From positions 1 to 22,647 of the forward strand of contig JBDTIZ010000154.1 of the NCBI GenBank assembly GCA_039936115.1: DNA of 22,647 nt. Direction: 5' to 3'. Each line of letters starts with the position of its first letter. The first letter of the stretch is position 1. Source of the stretch: DATIJJ01 sp039936115 (GTDB lineage: Bacteria > Pseudomonadota > Gammaproteobacteria > DSM-16500). Under the pieces are notes generated by a model. That model was not told the origin of the DNA, made no database searches, and was given only the letters and a program-made list of their open reading frames with translations. Position numbers and translations under genes: made by a program. This document shows, piece by piece, positions 14,826 to 22,647 of the stretch.

Positions 14826-15563
14826 ATGACCACACACCAAATCTTCAATCTCACTGCAGCCGATCCATCTTGGCATATTTGTCTTGAACAGGCATTAGAA
14901 AAAATTGATCCACTCTATCTGGAAAAACTCTATTCCAGTAATGATTGGCTGCCCGGACATCAAAATATTTTTAACGCGTTTTCTTTGCCCGTGCATAAAA
15001 CAAATTTTGTTTTATTTGGCGAATCACCTTACCCACGCGCAGCATCCGCAAATGGTTACGCTTTTTGGGATGCTGCCGTAGAACAACTTTGGTCTGTTAC
15101 AGGCTTAAGTAAATCCGTCAATCGCGCAACCTCATTACGAAATATTATTAAAATGCTCTTGGTTGCAGAAGGTGTCTTAAAACCCAAGCAAATAGGCCAA
15201 TCCGATATTGCAAATTTAAATAAAGAGACGTTTGTCAGTACGAATAAAGAATTCTTTAACAACTTTTTGCAACATGGATTTCTATTATTAAATGCAACAC
15301 CCGTGCTACGCATAGATCAAGTGCGCAAAGATGCGCTTGCATGGCAGCCTTTTGTTCACCATGTACTCGATTTTCTCTTCACAACACACCCTGAAATACG
15401 ATTGATTCTACTCGGGAATATTGCAAATACGATCGATAAACTGATAGACCGTCCAGAAATGGACAAGCTCTATGCTGAGCATCCTTATAACCTGTCTTTT
15501 ATCCATAATCCTGATGTCATCCATTTTTTTAAACCCCTACATCTCTTGCAAAAAACCACCTAA
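14826..15563 (+). CDS. Uracil-DNA glycosylase-fold protein with altered catalytic motif
   Basis: 245 residues. Several blocks align with family 1 uracil-DNA glycosylase (Ung): ASANGYAF for the uracil pocket, TSLRNIIKML for PSLLNMYKEL, GFLLLNATPVLR for GVLLLNTVLTVR, LILLGNIA for the core strand, and HPYNLSF for HPSPLS. However the water-activating motif GQDPYH reads GESPYP (65-70), so the catalytic Asp is Ser and the following His is Pro. The pocket Asn (N156) and the minor-groove-loop His (H219) survive. It may be an inactive DNA-binding relative, or act on another lesion. The ATG has only a weak ribosome site. It diverges from ycaR with 41 bp between them and precedes a two-component pair. 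The fold is a fair inference; the activity is unknown. Confidence 0.75.
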   Translation: MTTHQIFNLTAADPSWHICLEQALEKIDPLYLEKLYSSNDWLPGHQNIFNAFSLPVHKTNFVLFGESPYPRAASANGYAFWDAAVEQLWSVTGLSKSVNRATSLRNIIKMLLVAEGVLKPKQIGQSDIANLNKETFVSTNKEFFNNFLQHGFLLLNATPVLRIDQVRKDALAWQPFVHHVLDFLFTTHPEIRLILLGNIANTIDKLIDRPEMDKLYAEHPYNLSFIHNPDVIHFFKPLHLLQKTT

Positions 15564-15576
15564 TCCAATGAAAATT

Positions 15577-15585
15577 TGCTATAAT
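15577..15585 (+). promoter_or_regulatory. Extended -10 promoter of the two-component operon
   Basis: TGcTATAAT, a full extended -10 box, about 50 bp before the response-regulator ATG; no good -35, as is common with this promoter type. Confidence 0.55.
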
Positions 15586-15635
15586 TTCATAAAACCGATA
15601 AAGTTATTGTCAACAGCCTATGCGAGGAATCAGGC

Positions 15636-16307
15636 ATGCGTATACTGCTAGTGGAAGACGATGAATTATTAGGCGATGGCTTAAGAACCGGCTTAATCCA
15701 GTATGGCTATGCTGTAGATTGGCTAAAAGATGGCTTGTCCGCTGATCAAGCCCTAAAAACTGAAAGTTTTGACATTGTCGTGATCGATCTTGGTTTGCCT
15801 AAACTACCAGGCATCACAGTGTTACAAAATTTACGTGCCCGTGGCCAAACAATGCCTGTTCTCATTCTGACAGCACGCGAATCAATTGATGATCGTGTCA
15901 AAGGTCTAGATAGCGGAGCCGATGACTATCTGACTAAACCGTTTGATCTCGATGAATTGTGTGCTCGTTTACGTGCCTTACAACGTCGTTTTTCATCACG
16001 CGCAGAACCTTTGCTAACTCACAACAATATAACACTTGATCCGGCAGCACATACTGTCACTTTGGATAACGAAACGATTAATGTCTCGCGCCGCGAATTC
16101 GCCCTGCTGCAAAAGCTACTCGAAAACGCCGGTCGCGTTCTCTCAAGAGAACATCTGACTCAATCACTTTATGGTTGGGGTGAAGACGTGGATAGCAATG
16201 CGCTGGAAGTACATATTCACAACTTACGCAAAAAATTCGGCCAAGCTTTCATTCACACCATCCGTGGCATTGGCTACATGGTCGATAAAGATCAAGAAGA
16301 AAAATGA
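15636..16307 (+). CDS. OmpR/PhoB-family response regulator (PmrA/QseB-like)
   Basis: 223 residues. Receiver domain at 1-115 with acidic pocket E7-D8-D9, phosphoacceptor D51, T79 and K101; winged-helix DNA-binding domain from about 125 to 220, with SRREFALLQKLLENAGRVLSRE and VHIHNLRKKFG. The whole resembles the QseB/PmrA/TctD subfamily. In Legionella and Coxiella the PmrA regulator of this type controls type IV secretion genes; whether this is that orthologue cannot be told from sequence alone. GAGGA stands before the ATG. It overlaps the kinase gene by four bases (ATGA). Confidence 0.92.
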   Translation: MRILLVEDDELLGDGLRTGLIQYGYAVDWLKDGLSADQALKTESFDIVVIDLGLPKLPGITVLQNLRARGQTMPVLILTARESIDDRVKGLDSGADDYLTKPFDLDELCARLRALQRRFSSRAEPLLTHNNITLDPAAHTVTLDNETINVSRREFALLQKLLENAGRVLSREHLTQSLYGWGEDVDSNALEVHIHNLRKKFGQAFIHTIRGIGYMVDKDQEEK

Positions 16308-17662
16308 TCCGTTCAATACGACAGTTCCTATTAATTAGTCTGCTAGTCAGCATGACAATTGCGTCATCGATAACTGCCATCGGTAATTACTTATTAGATA
16401 AACAAGTGATTCAACCTTACCTTGATGACCAATTATTAAAAATATTTTCATTCATTGAAGTGATTTCACACACCGCAGCAAAAGATCCCGAAATCCAAAG
16501 GAGTATCTATACTTATTTAAATAGTGCAAAAAATCCCGGCGCTAAAAATTTGCTTTTTCAAGTCTGGTCAAAAGAAGGAAAATTATTACTGTCCTCCGAA
16601 AACAGCCTGAATGAATCATTGCTAAATGCACCAATAGGTTATACCGATACGCAAATTAGTAACAATGATTGGCGCGTATATGCAACAAAAGATCCAACTA
16701 CAAAAAATAAAATCATCGTCGCCGAAATATATGATATTCGAAATAAATTAGCTGACGATATCACACGCAACAATGGTTATATTTTATTAATCACCTATCC
16801 AATTTTTGGTGTACTTATTTGGGTAATCGTAGGCTTAGCACTCCGTTCAATTACACGCGTCACAAACGAAATATCCAACCGCGCCTCCACTTATTTAGAA
16901 CCTGTTGAAGCAGAAAGTATTCCAGTTGAAATTAAACCGCTGGTCGCAGAATTAAATCAACTTTTTTTACGCTTAAAACTTGCCTTCGATCGTAACAAAC
17001 GTTTTGCTGGCGACGCAGCACACGAATTACGTACGCCATTGGCTGCACTTAAAACCCAAGCACAAGTTGCACTTAAAGCCGATAAAGCAGCAGATCGATT
17101 CAACGCATTACAGAAAGTAGTGCAGAGCGTTGATCGCAGTTCACATGTTGTAGCACAGCTCTTGACATTAAGCCGTCTCAGCCAAGAAGACGAATTAAAC
17201 GATGTGCGCCCTGTTGATCTGCACAAACTAGCCACGGAAATTATTGCTTATTTGGTACCTATCGCACTTGAAAAAGAAATCGAAATTGAATTAGCGGCGC
17301 CACCCGAAAATATAATTATTTTAGGCAATGATATCGCGCTTGGCATTTTGATTCGCAACGTTGTGGATAATGCCATTCGATACACACCCGAACACGGTGA
17401 AGTCAAAATTAAAATCATTAACGAAAATGATCATGTCATTTTACGCGTTACTGATTCTGGATCAGGCATACCCGTCGAATTACGTGAACGCGTCTTTGAA
17501 CGATTTTACCGAATATTAGGCACCCAAGCACAAGGCAGCGGCTTAGGTCTTGCGATTGTGAGCCAAATTACCAGCTTACATCATGCAAAAATTAAACTAG
17601 GCACGCCAGAAAATGGTATCGGCCTTCAGTTTGATGTTGAGTTTATGAATCTAACACTATAA
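16304..17662 (+). CDS. Sensor histidine kinase (PmrB/QseC-like)
   Basis: 452 residues. Membrane helix 1 at about 8-30, a periplasmic sensor of roughly 125 residues, helix 2 at about 158-180, a HAMP-like linker, then the dimerisation domain with phospho-accepting H240 in AAHELRTPLAALK. The ATPase domain has the N box (VVDNAIRYTPEHG), G1 (VTDSGSGIP), F box (FERFYRI) and G2 (GSGLGLAIV). The layout is that of QseC/PmrB kinases. It shares ATGA with the regulator gene and is surely its partner. The periplasmic ligand cannot be read from sequence. Confidence 0.93.
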   Translation: MIRSIRQFLLISLLVSMTIASSITAIGNYLLDKQVIQPYLDDQLLKIFSFIEVISHTAAKDPEIQRSIYTYLNSAKNPGAKNLLFQVWSKEGKLLLSSENSLNESLLNAPIGYTDTQISNNDWRVYATKDPTTKNKIIVAEIYDIRNKLADDITRNNGYILLITYPIFGVLIWVIVGLALRSITRVTNEISNRASTYLEPVEAESIPVEIKPLVAELNQLFLRLKLAFDRNKRFAGDAAHELRTPLAALKTQAQVALKADKAADRFNALQKVVQSVDRSSHVVAQLLTLSRLSQEDELNDVRPVDLHKLATEIIAYLVPIALEKEIEIELAAPPENIIILGNDIALGILIRNVVDNAIRYTPEHGEVKIKIINENDHVILRVTDSGSGIPVELRERVFERFYRILGTQAQGSGLGLAIVSQITSLHHAKIKLGTPENGIGLQFDVEFMNLTL

Positions 17663-17684
17663 TTCCCATTAAGTGATAATACAC

Positions 17685-20351
17685 ATGAAACTTATCGACC
17701 TTTACATCGGGCCAAATACAACTTTATTAACACCAAATCGTAGACTTTCCGCTGCATTACTCAAACAATTTTATGCATCACAATGCAAAAAAAATAAAAC
17801 CAGCTGGAAGAGTTTAGATATTTTACCCTTACAAAGCTGGCTGCAGCGTTTATGGAAAGAAGCAACCACAAAAAGAATTTCTGCCGCTCCATTATTATTA
17901 TCGACCAATCAAGAAATTATTTTATGGGAAGAAATTTTACGTCAATCACCCGAAAATGATTATTTGCTCCAACTCACAGCAACTGCCGAACTTGCCAAAT
18001 CCGCGTGGGAATTATTGAAGTTGTGGCAAGTCAATATTAATGACGATAGTTTGCAATTAACAGAAGATGGCTTAGTATTTCAGCAATGGTCGCTGAAATT
18101 TCAAAAAACCTGCAAAAAAAATAATTGGATTGATATTCACAGCTTGCCGGAAGTTGTAAGCGAGCACTTAAAAAATCAAGACATCACGCCGCCGCAAAAA
18201 ATTATCATGCTAGGATTCACTGAAATTTCACCCGTACATAAAAATTTACTGACAACTTGTCAGGCACTTGGCACAGAAATTATTTATCATACCGAACCTC
18301 TGAATACGATGTCTCGTGTCAAAAAAATCGGCTTAACCGATGAAGAAACAGAAATTCGAATCATGGCGCGTTGGGCAAAAGCAACTTATGATGCAGCGTG
18401 TGACAAACGACCCTACTTAATCGGTTGCGTTATCCCACGACTAGAATCGTTACGCAACTCTGTTTTGCAAATTTTTTCAGAAACATTTGCTGAAAATAAT
18501 ACTTTCACATTAGATCCCACTTTATTACCGTTTAATATTTCCGCCGGAAAAAGTTTAGCTTCATTTCCCATTATCCATACGGCACTGCAATTGCTACGAC
18601 TCAATGAAGAACACATCCCAATCGAAACGATTAGCAGCATTTTGCGATCACCATTTTTAGGCGAAGGCGAAATGGAGCAATTACGTAGAGCTTATTTTGA
18701 GAGTCGGTTACGCAGCGCCAATGTTACATTAATATCACTGAAAAAATTAATTGCTCCAAATGAAGCTTATAGTCTACCGGCCGTGTGCCCTGCCCTCGCA
18801 AAACGAATCAAGAATTACTTACAATTTTTTCAAACATTCAAAAAAAACCAACCGATCAGCGAATGGATCAAAAGTTTCATTAGCTTATTGACTCAGCTTG
18901 GTTGGCCCGGCGAACGCAGTTTAAATAGTGAAGAGTATCAAGTAACCCAGCGGTGGTTAGAATTACTTACCGAATATTCTACGTTTGATCATATTCTGCA
19001 GCCGGTAAAATATGTGACTGCTTTAAATTATCTTGCACAATTATCGGCAAAAACAATATTTCAACCACAAACACCTGAAACACCCATACAAATACTAGGT
19101 GTGTTAGAAGCCGTTGATTTGCCATTTGAGCATTTATGGGTAATGGGGTTTGATGATTCAAACTGGCCGGCTGCACCCAAACCAAACCCACTCATTCCAC
19201 AACGTTTGCAAAAGAAATTACAAATGCCGCATGCTACTGTGGAACGAGAATTAACATTTAGTAAGCAACTGACATCGCAATTAAAACAAACGGCTACCCA
19301 TATTATTTTTAGTTATCCCGAAAAAAATGAAGATGCTGATTTGCGCCCGAGTTCTTTGCTAAATGAGATCGAGGAAACTACTTTACCCTTACTCTCTTTA
19401 GCCCAATTTGAAACGCCTGCTCAAAAAGTTTTTGCTGAGCAGCAGTTGGAATTGTTAGACGATGAAGTTGCCCCAGCGATTACAAATGCAGAAGATGTAC
19501 GTGGTGGTACACATATTTTTAAACAGCAAGCAGCTTGTCCTTTTAAGGCATTTTCTGAACTCAGATTACATGCTCGCCGATTAGAAACGCCCACTATCGG
19601 TTTGCGTGCGATCGATCGTGGGAATATCGTGCATAAAGCGCTTGAGCTCATTTGGCAAACCGTTAAAGATTCTGATGGATTAAAAAATTTATCGCCCATT
19701 GAATTAGACAATATTATCCATATGCATGCAGAAAAAGCTATTCACAATACCTTAGCGATCACAAGTGACGAAGGGTTTTCCAATCAACGATATTTATTAC
19801 TCGAATTGCAACGTTTAAAAAAATTGTTAATAGATTGGTTAAAGATAGAAAGTCAACGACCCGATTTTAAAGTCATTTTACAAGAACACGAAATAAATGA
19901 CACGATCGGAGATATTCCGATTAAATTACGCGTGGATCGAATTGATGAATTAAGTGATGGCACACATGTCATCATTGATTATAAAACTGGAAAACATAAT
20001 CAAATAAAAGATTGGTTTGGAGAACGTCCCGATGAACCGCAATTGCCTTTGTACTGTATTTTAAATGAAAAAACAGCCAGTATTGCATTCGGACAAGTGC
20101 ACCCAGATGAGATGGGGCTCATTGGAATAAGCCATCGAAATATCAATATCAAATCAATTAAAACGTTAGCAGAAACTAATTATCCTAAAGTAAAACTCTG
20201 GAACTTACAGTTAGAAGAATGGAAAAAGACCTTAGAGAATCTCGGCAATGATTTCAAACAAGGCATCGCACATATTGATCCAAAAGATATTAATCAAACA
20301 TGCAGCACTTGTAAACTACAGACATTCTGCCGTATACATGAAAAAATATAG
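17685..20351 (+). CDS. AddB-like PD-(D/E)XK nuclease with Fe-S cysteines
   Basis: 888 residues from the ATG; a GTG four codons upstream (17673) is an alternative. Matches the proteobacterial 'probable DNA repair protein' type related to AddB. The N-terminal helicase-like region (IGPNTTLLTPNRRLSAALL) lacks a Walker A motif, so it should not hydrolyse ATP. The C-terminal nuclease shows GNIVHKALE, D751 in LRVDRID, D765-Y-K767 in IIDYKTG and QLPLY. Four cysteines, C618 in ACPFKAF and C873, C876 and C882 near the end, reproduce the AddB 4Fe-4S signature. It comes 11 bp before an AddA-like helicase, so the two likely form a double-strand-break end-resection complex feeding RecA. No addB symbol is given because orthology with Bacillus AddB is distant. 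Confidence 0.87.
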   Translation: MKLIDLYIGPNTTLLTPNRRLSAALLKQFYASQCKKNKTSWKSLDILPLQSWLQRLWKEATTKRISAAPLLLSTNQEIILWEEILRQSPENDYLLQLTATAELAKSAWELLKLWQVNINDDSLQLTEDGLVFQQWSLKFQKTCKKNNWIDIHSLPEVVSEHLKNQDITPPQKIIMLGFTEISPVHKNLLTTCQALGTEIIYHTEPLNTMSRVKKIGLTDEETEIRIMARWAKATYDAACDKRPYLIGCVIPRLESLRNSVLQIFSETFAENNTFTLDPTLLPFNISAGKSLASFPIIHTALQLLRLNEEHIPIETISSILRSPFLGEGEMEQLRRAYFESRLRSANVTLISLKKLIAPNEAYSLPAVCPALAKRIKNYLQFFQTFKKNQPISEWIKSFISLLTQLGWPGERSLNSEEYQVTQRWLELLTEYSTFDHILQPVKYVTALNYLAQLSAKTIFQPQTPETPIQILGVLEAVDLPFEHLWVMGFDDSNWPAAPKPNPLIPQRLQKKLQMPHATVERELTFSKQLTSQLKQTATHIIFSYPEKNEDADLRPSSLLNEIEETTLPLLSLAQFETPAQKVFAEQQLELLDDEVAPAITNAEDVRGGTHIFKQQAACPFKAFSELRLHARRLETPTIGLRAIDRGNIVHKALELIWQTVKDSDGLKNLSPIELDNIIHMHAEKAIHNTLAITSDEGFSNQRYLLLELQRLKKLLIDWLKIESQRPDFKVILQEHEINDTIGDIPIKLRVDRIDELSDGTHVIIDYKTGKHNQIKDWFGERPDEPQLPLYCILNEKTASIAFGQVHPDEMGLIGISHRNINIKSIKTLAETNYPKVKLWNLQLEEWKKTLENLGNDFKQGIAHIDPKDINQTCSTCKLQTFCRIHEKI

Positions 20352-20362
20352 GTCCGATTAAA

Positions 20363-22647
20363 ATGAAGATTCAAGACGAACAAGAAAGACTACGAGCACT
20401 GGATTTAACAAAATCGTTTATCGTGCAAGCACCTGCGGGCTCAGGTAAAACTGAATTATTGACCCAACGATTTCTGGTATTGCTAGGTCATGTCAAGCAA
20501 CCCGAAGAAATTCTCGCCATTACTTTCACAAAAAAATCGGCTGCTGAAATGCGTGCGCGAATTGTCAATGCCCTGACTAACGCACTCAACAATCCAGAGC
20601 CTGAATCATCGCATGCAAAAAAAACCTGGCATCTCGCAAAAAAAGTATTACAACAAGATCAGGCTCTACAATGGAATTTATTAGCAAGCCCAAACCGCTT
20701 AAGATTACAGACTATCGATTCGTTTAATACCAGCTTAACGCGTCAATTACCTGTGTTATCTCATTTTGGAGCAACTCCTGATATTGCTGATGATTCTTTC
20801 CAACTGTATCGCCAGGCAGTGCAAGAATTTTTATCTCACCTTGAAGAAGATCATTCATGGTCTGATGCCATTGCAACCATTTTGCTACACATGGATAACG
20901 ACTTAAATAAAGTTGAAGCCTTATTAATAAACTTGCTTGCTAAACGTGATCAATGGCTACGACATATCACACTTAATTCAAGCCATCCTTTTTTACGAAA
21001 AAAATTAGAGGAATCTCTCGCTGCTGTACTCACGGATATTTTGACACAGCTACAGGAGAGCTTTCCAAAGCAACACGGTGTGGAATTGTTAGCATTAGCA
21101 CGCTTTGCTGCACAACATGTTATTTTACTAAATCCTGAATCACCCGTAGCTTCTTGCCTAGATTTAACTGAATTACCGGGTAACTTAACTCAAGATAAAA
21201 AATACTGGTTAGGTTTACGTGAATTATTGTTTACTAAAAGTGATGATTGGCGCAAAAAATTAGACAAAGATTTAGGTTTTCCGCCAGCGACGTATTTCAA
21301 AAATCCAGACGAAAAGAATTTAGCCAGCCAGATGAAAATTCGAATGGCTGAATTAATCCAAACACTTTCTGAAAATACTGAATTAAAAAATCTATTCCAA
21401 GATTTGAACTGCGCACCCGACATTGTTTATCATGAAGCACAATGGCAAACACTCGAAGCATTGCATCAAGTCTTACAAGTTGTTGCGGCACAATTAAAAT
21501 TAGTATTTCAACAGCATGGAAAAATTGATTATATTGAAAATGCATTAGCTGCTCATGCTGCATTAGGCACAGAAGATGCGCCTACTGATTTGACCTTGGC
21601 GCTGGATTATCAAATTAAGCATATTTTAGTCGATGAATTTCAAGATACTTCGAATGGACAATATCTCTTACTGAAAAAAATAACCGCGGGCTGGGAAGCT
21701 AATGATGGTCGGACGTTATTTTTAGTCGGCGATCCTATGCAATCTATTTATCGTTTCCGTGAAGCTGAAGTTGGAATTTTCATACGAGCGCGCAAACAAG
21801 GTATTGGTCAGATTAAACTGGAGCCTTTAGTTTTATCTGTCAATTTTCGTTCTATTCCTGGGATTGTAAATTGGGTCAATGAACATTTTCAACATGTCTT
21901 TCCTTCGTTTGATGATATTGCAACAGGTGCGGTTTCATATAGCCAAAGTTTAGCAAATCGAGCGGCTAATACCCATGACTCTCCTGTCACTCTCAATGCG
22001 CTTGTAGAATCTGAACGAGAAGAACAAGCTCAGGCTATTGTTGAACTCATTCAAGCACGAAAAAAATCTGATCCGACAGGAACAATTGCAATTTTAGTCC
22101 GATCACGCACACATCTTGAAGCTATCATTCCTGCGTTGAAAGCCGCGCAGCTTGCTTATCGTGCGATAGATATTGATCCTTTAACTGAGCGATCGTTTAT
22201 TCAAGATTTAATGGCACTCACTCGTGCACTGCTTCACCCCGCTGACCGTATTGCTTGGCTTGCGATTCTACGCGCACCCTGGTGTGGATTGTCACTAAGT
22301 GATTTATTAATTCTCTCAGGTCATGATGCAAAAATAAGTTTGTGGGAGCGTTTACAATCGACTGAGATAGTCAACCAGACAAGTCCAGATGGACAGATAA
22401 GATTAAAACGCATTGTGCCTGTCTTAAAGACCAAGCTGCATGAGCGTCGCCGAATCAGTTTACGTTATTGGATTGAAAGCACTTGGCTTTTGCTAGGCGG
22501 TCCTGCTTGTGTTTCGCAATCAACTGATCTAGAAGATGCAACGGCTTTTTTCAAGTTATTAGAAATGCTTGATCAAGGTGGCGATTTAGTTAATTTGGAT
22601 ACACTTAGCACTTACGTTAGTAAGTTATATGCAGCGCCCAATAATCA
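20363..22647 (+). CDS. AddA-like UvrD/Rep-family helicase, 3' part outside the window
   Basis: Open to the right edge: 761 codons seen, no stop. Superfamily 1 helicase motifs: Walker A APAGSGKT (23-30), motif Ia AITFTKKSAAEM, motif II VDEFQDTS (423-430), motif III VGDPMQSIYRFRE (about 455-467) and motif IV LSVNFRS. The DEFQDTS and GDPMQSIYRFREAEV forms are typical of AddA/RecB-like rather than UvrD proper. It starts 11 bp after the AddB-like gene, with a weak AGG before the ATG. It would be the motor of the pair; a second nuclease domain may lie beyond the window. RecB is a possible alternative name, but no RecC is next to it. Confidence 0.9.
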   Translation, partial: MKIQDEQERLRALDLTKSFIVQAPAGSGKTELLTQRFLVLLGHVKQPEEILAITFTKKSAAEMRARIVNALTNALNNPEPESSHAKKTWHLAKKVLQQDQALQWNLLASPNRLRLQTIDSFNTSLTRQLPVLSHFGATPDIADDSFQLYRQAVQEFLSHLEEDHSWSDAIATILLHMDNDLNKVEALLINLLAKRDQWLRHITLNSSHPFLRKKLEESLAAVLTDILTQLQESFPKQHGVELLALARFAAQHVILLNPESPVASCLDLTELPGNLTQDKKYWLGLRELLFTKSDDWRKKLDKDLGFPPATYFKNPDEKNLASQMKIRMAELIQTLSENTELKNLFQDLNCAPDIVYHEAQWQTLEALHQVLQVVAAQLKLVFQQHGKIDYIENALAAHAALGTEDAPTDLTLALDYQIKHILVDEFQDTSNGQYLLLKKITAGWEANDGRTLFLVGDPMQSIYRFREAEVGIFIRARKQGIGQIKLEPLVLSVNFRSIPGIVNWVNEHFQHVFPSFDDIATGAVSYSQSLANRAANTHDSPVTLNALVESEREEQAQAIVELIQARKKSDPTGTIAILVRSRTHLEAIIPALKAAQLAYRAIDIDPLTERSFIQDLMALTRALLHPADRIAWLAILRAPWCGLSLSDLLILSGHDAKISLWERLQSTEIVNQTSPDGQIRLKRIVPVLKTKLHERRRISLRYWIESTWLLLGGPACVSQSTDLEDATAFFKLLEMLDQGGDLVNLDTLSTYVSKLYAAPNN

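Noticed and set aside
21190..21563. Minus-strand frames opposite the helicase gene
   Set aside because: Antisense to an uninterrupted SF1 helicase frame with all motifs.
1..22647. CRISPR array, insertion sequence or prophage
   Set aside because: No regularly spaced repeats, transposase, integrase or phage gene was found.

Overview
The window reads as a stretch of chromosome from a low-GC gammaproteobacterium. The gene order (rne diverging from rluC, then yceD-rpmF-plsX-fabH-fabD-fabG-acpP-fabF-mltG-tmk-holB-tatD) is the classical gammaproteobacterial fatty-acid/replication cluster. The AT-rich codon use, the PmrAB/QseBC-like two-component pair and the AddAB-like nuclease-helicase pair suggest a member of the Legionellales or a relative. 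That placement is inference; no rRNA or species marker is present.

Minus strand, about 11.4 kb down to 46: rluC, then a strong consensus promoter (TTGACA-17-TACAAT) placed so close to yceD that its mRNA would be almost leaderless. Next come rpmF (ribosomal protein L32), plsX, and the fatty-acid elongation set fabH, fabD, fabG, acpP and fabF. mltG, tmk, holB and tatD follow. The genes are tightly packed, several overlap or sit within 20 bp, and three (fabD, fabF, tmk) appear to use GTG or TTG starts. The job of the block is to make acyl-ACP and acyl-phosphate for membranes, with dTMP synthesis, a clamp-loader subunit and a cell-wall glycan terminase attached. pabC, which in E. coli lies between fabF and mltG, is missing here. 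Its place holds a 360-bp gap with a 101-bp nested palindrome, whose second, partial copy sits at the left edge and supplies the tatD stop codon.

Between acpP and fabF lies a compact 113-bp element that can fold into a closing stem plus three hairpins. It has tRNA-like D- and T-arm sequences but does not make a valid tRNA. It is the best candidate here for an undescribed structured RNA.

Plus strand, 12.0 to 22.6 kb: rne with a predicted leader of about 515 nt and a histidine-rich C-terminal domain; after it a hairpin repeat, then a convergent YcaR/Trm112-like gene on the minus strand. A uracil-DNA-glycosylase-fold protein whose catalytic motif is altered comes next. Then an OmpR-family response regulator overlaps a sensor kinase by ATGA. 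Last are an AddB-like nuclease with a four-cysteine iron-sulphur signature and an AddA-like UvrD helicase that runs off the right end. No insertion sequence, CRISPR array, rRNA or intact tRNA was seen.
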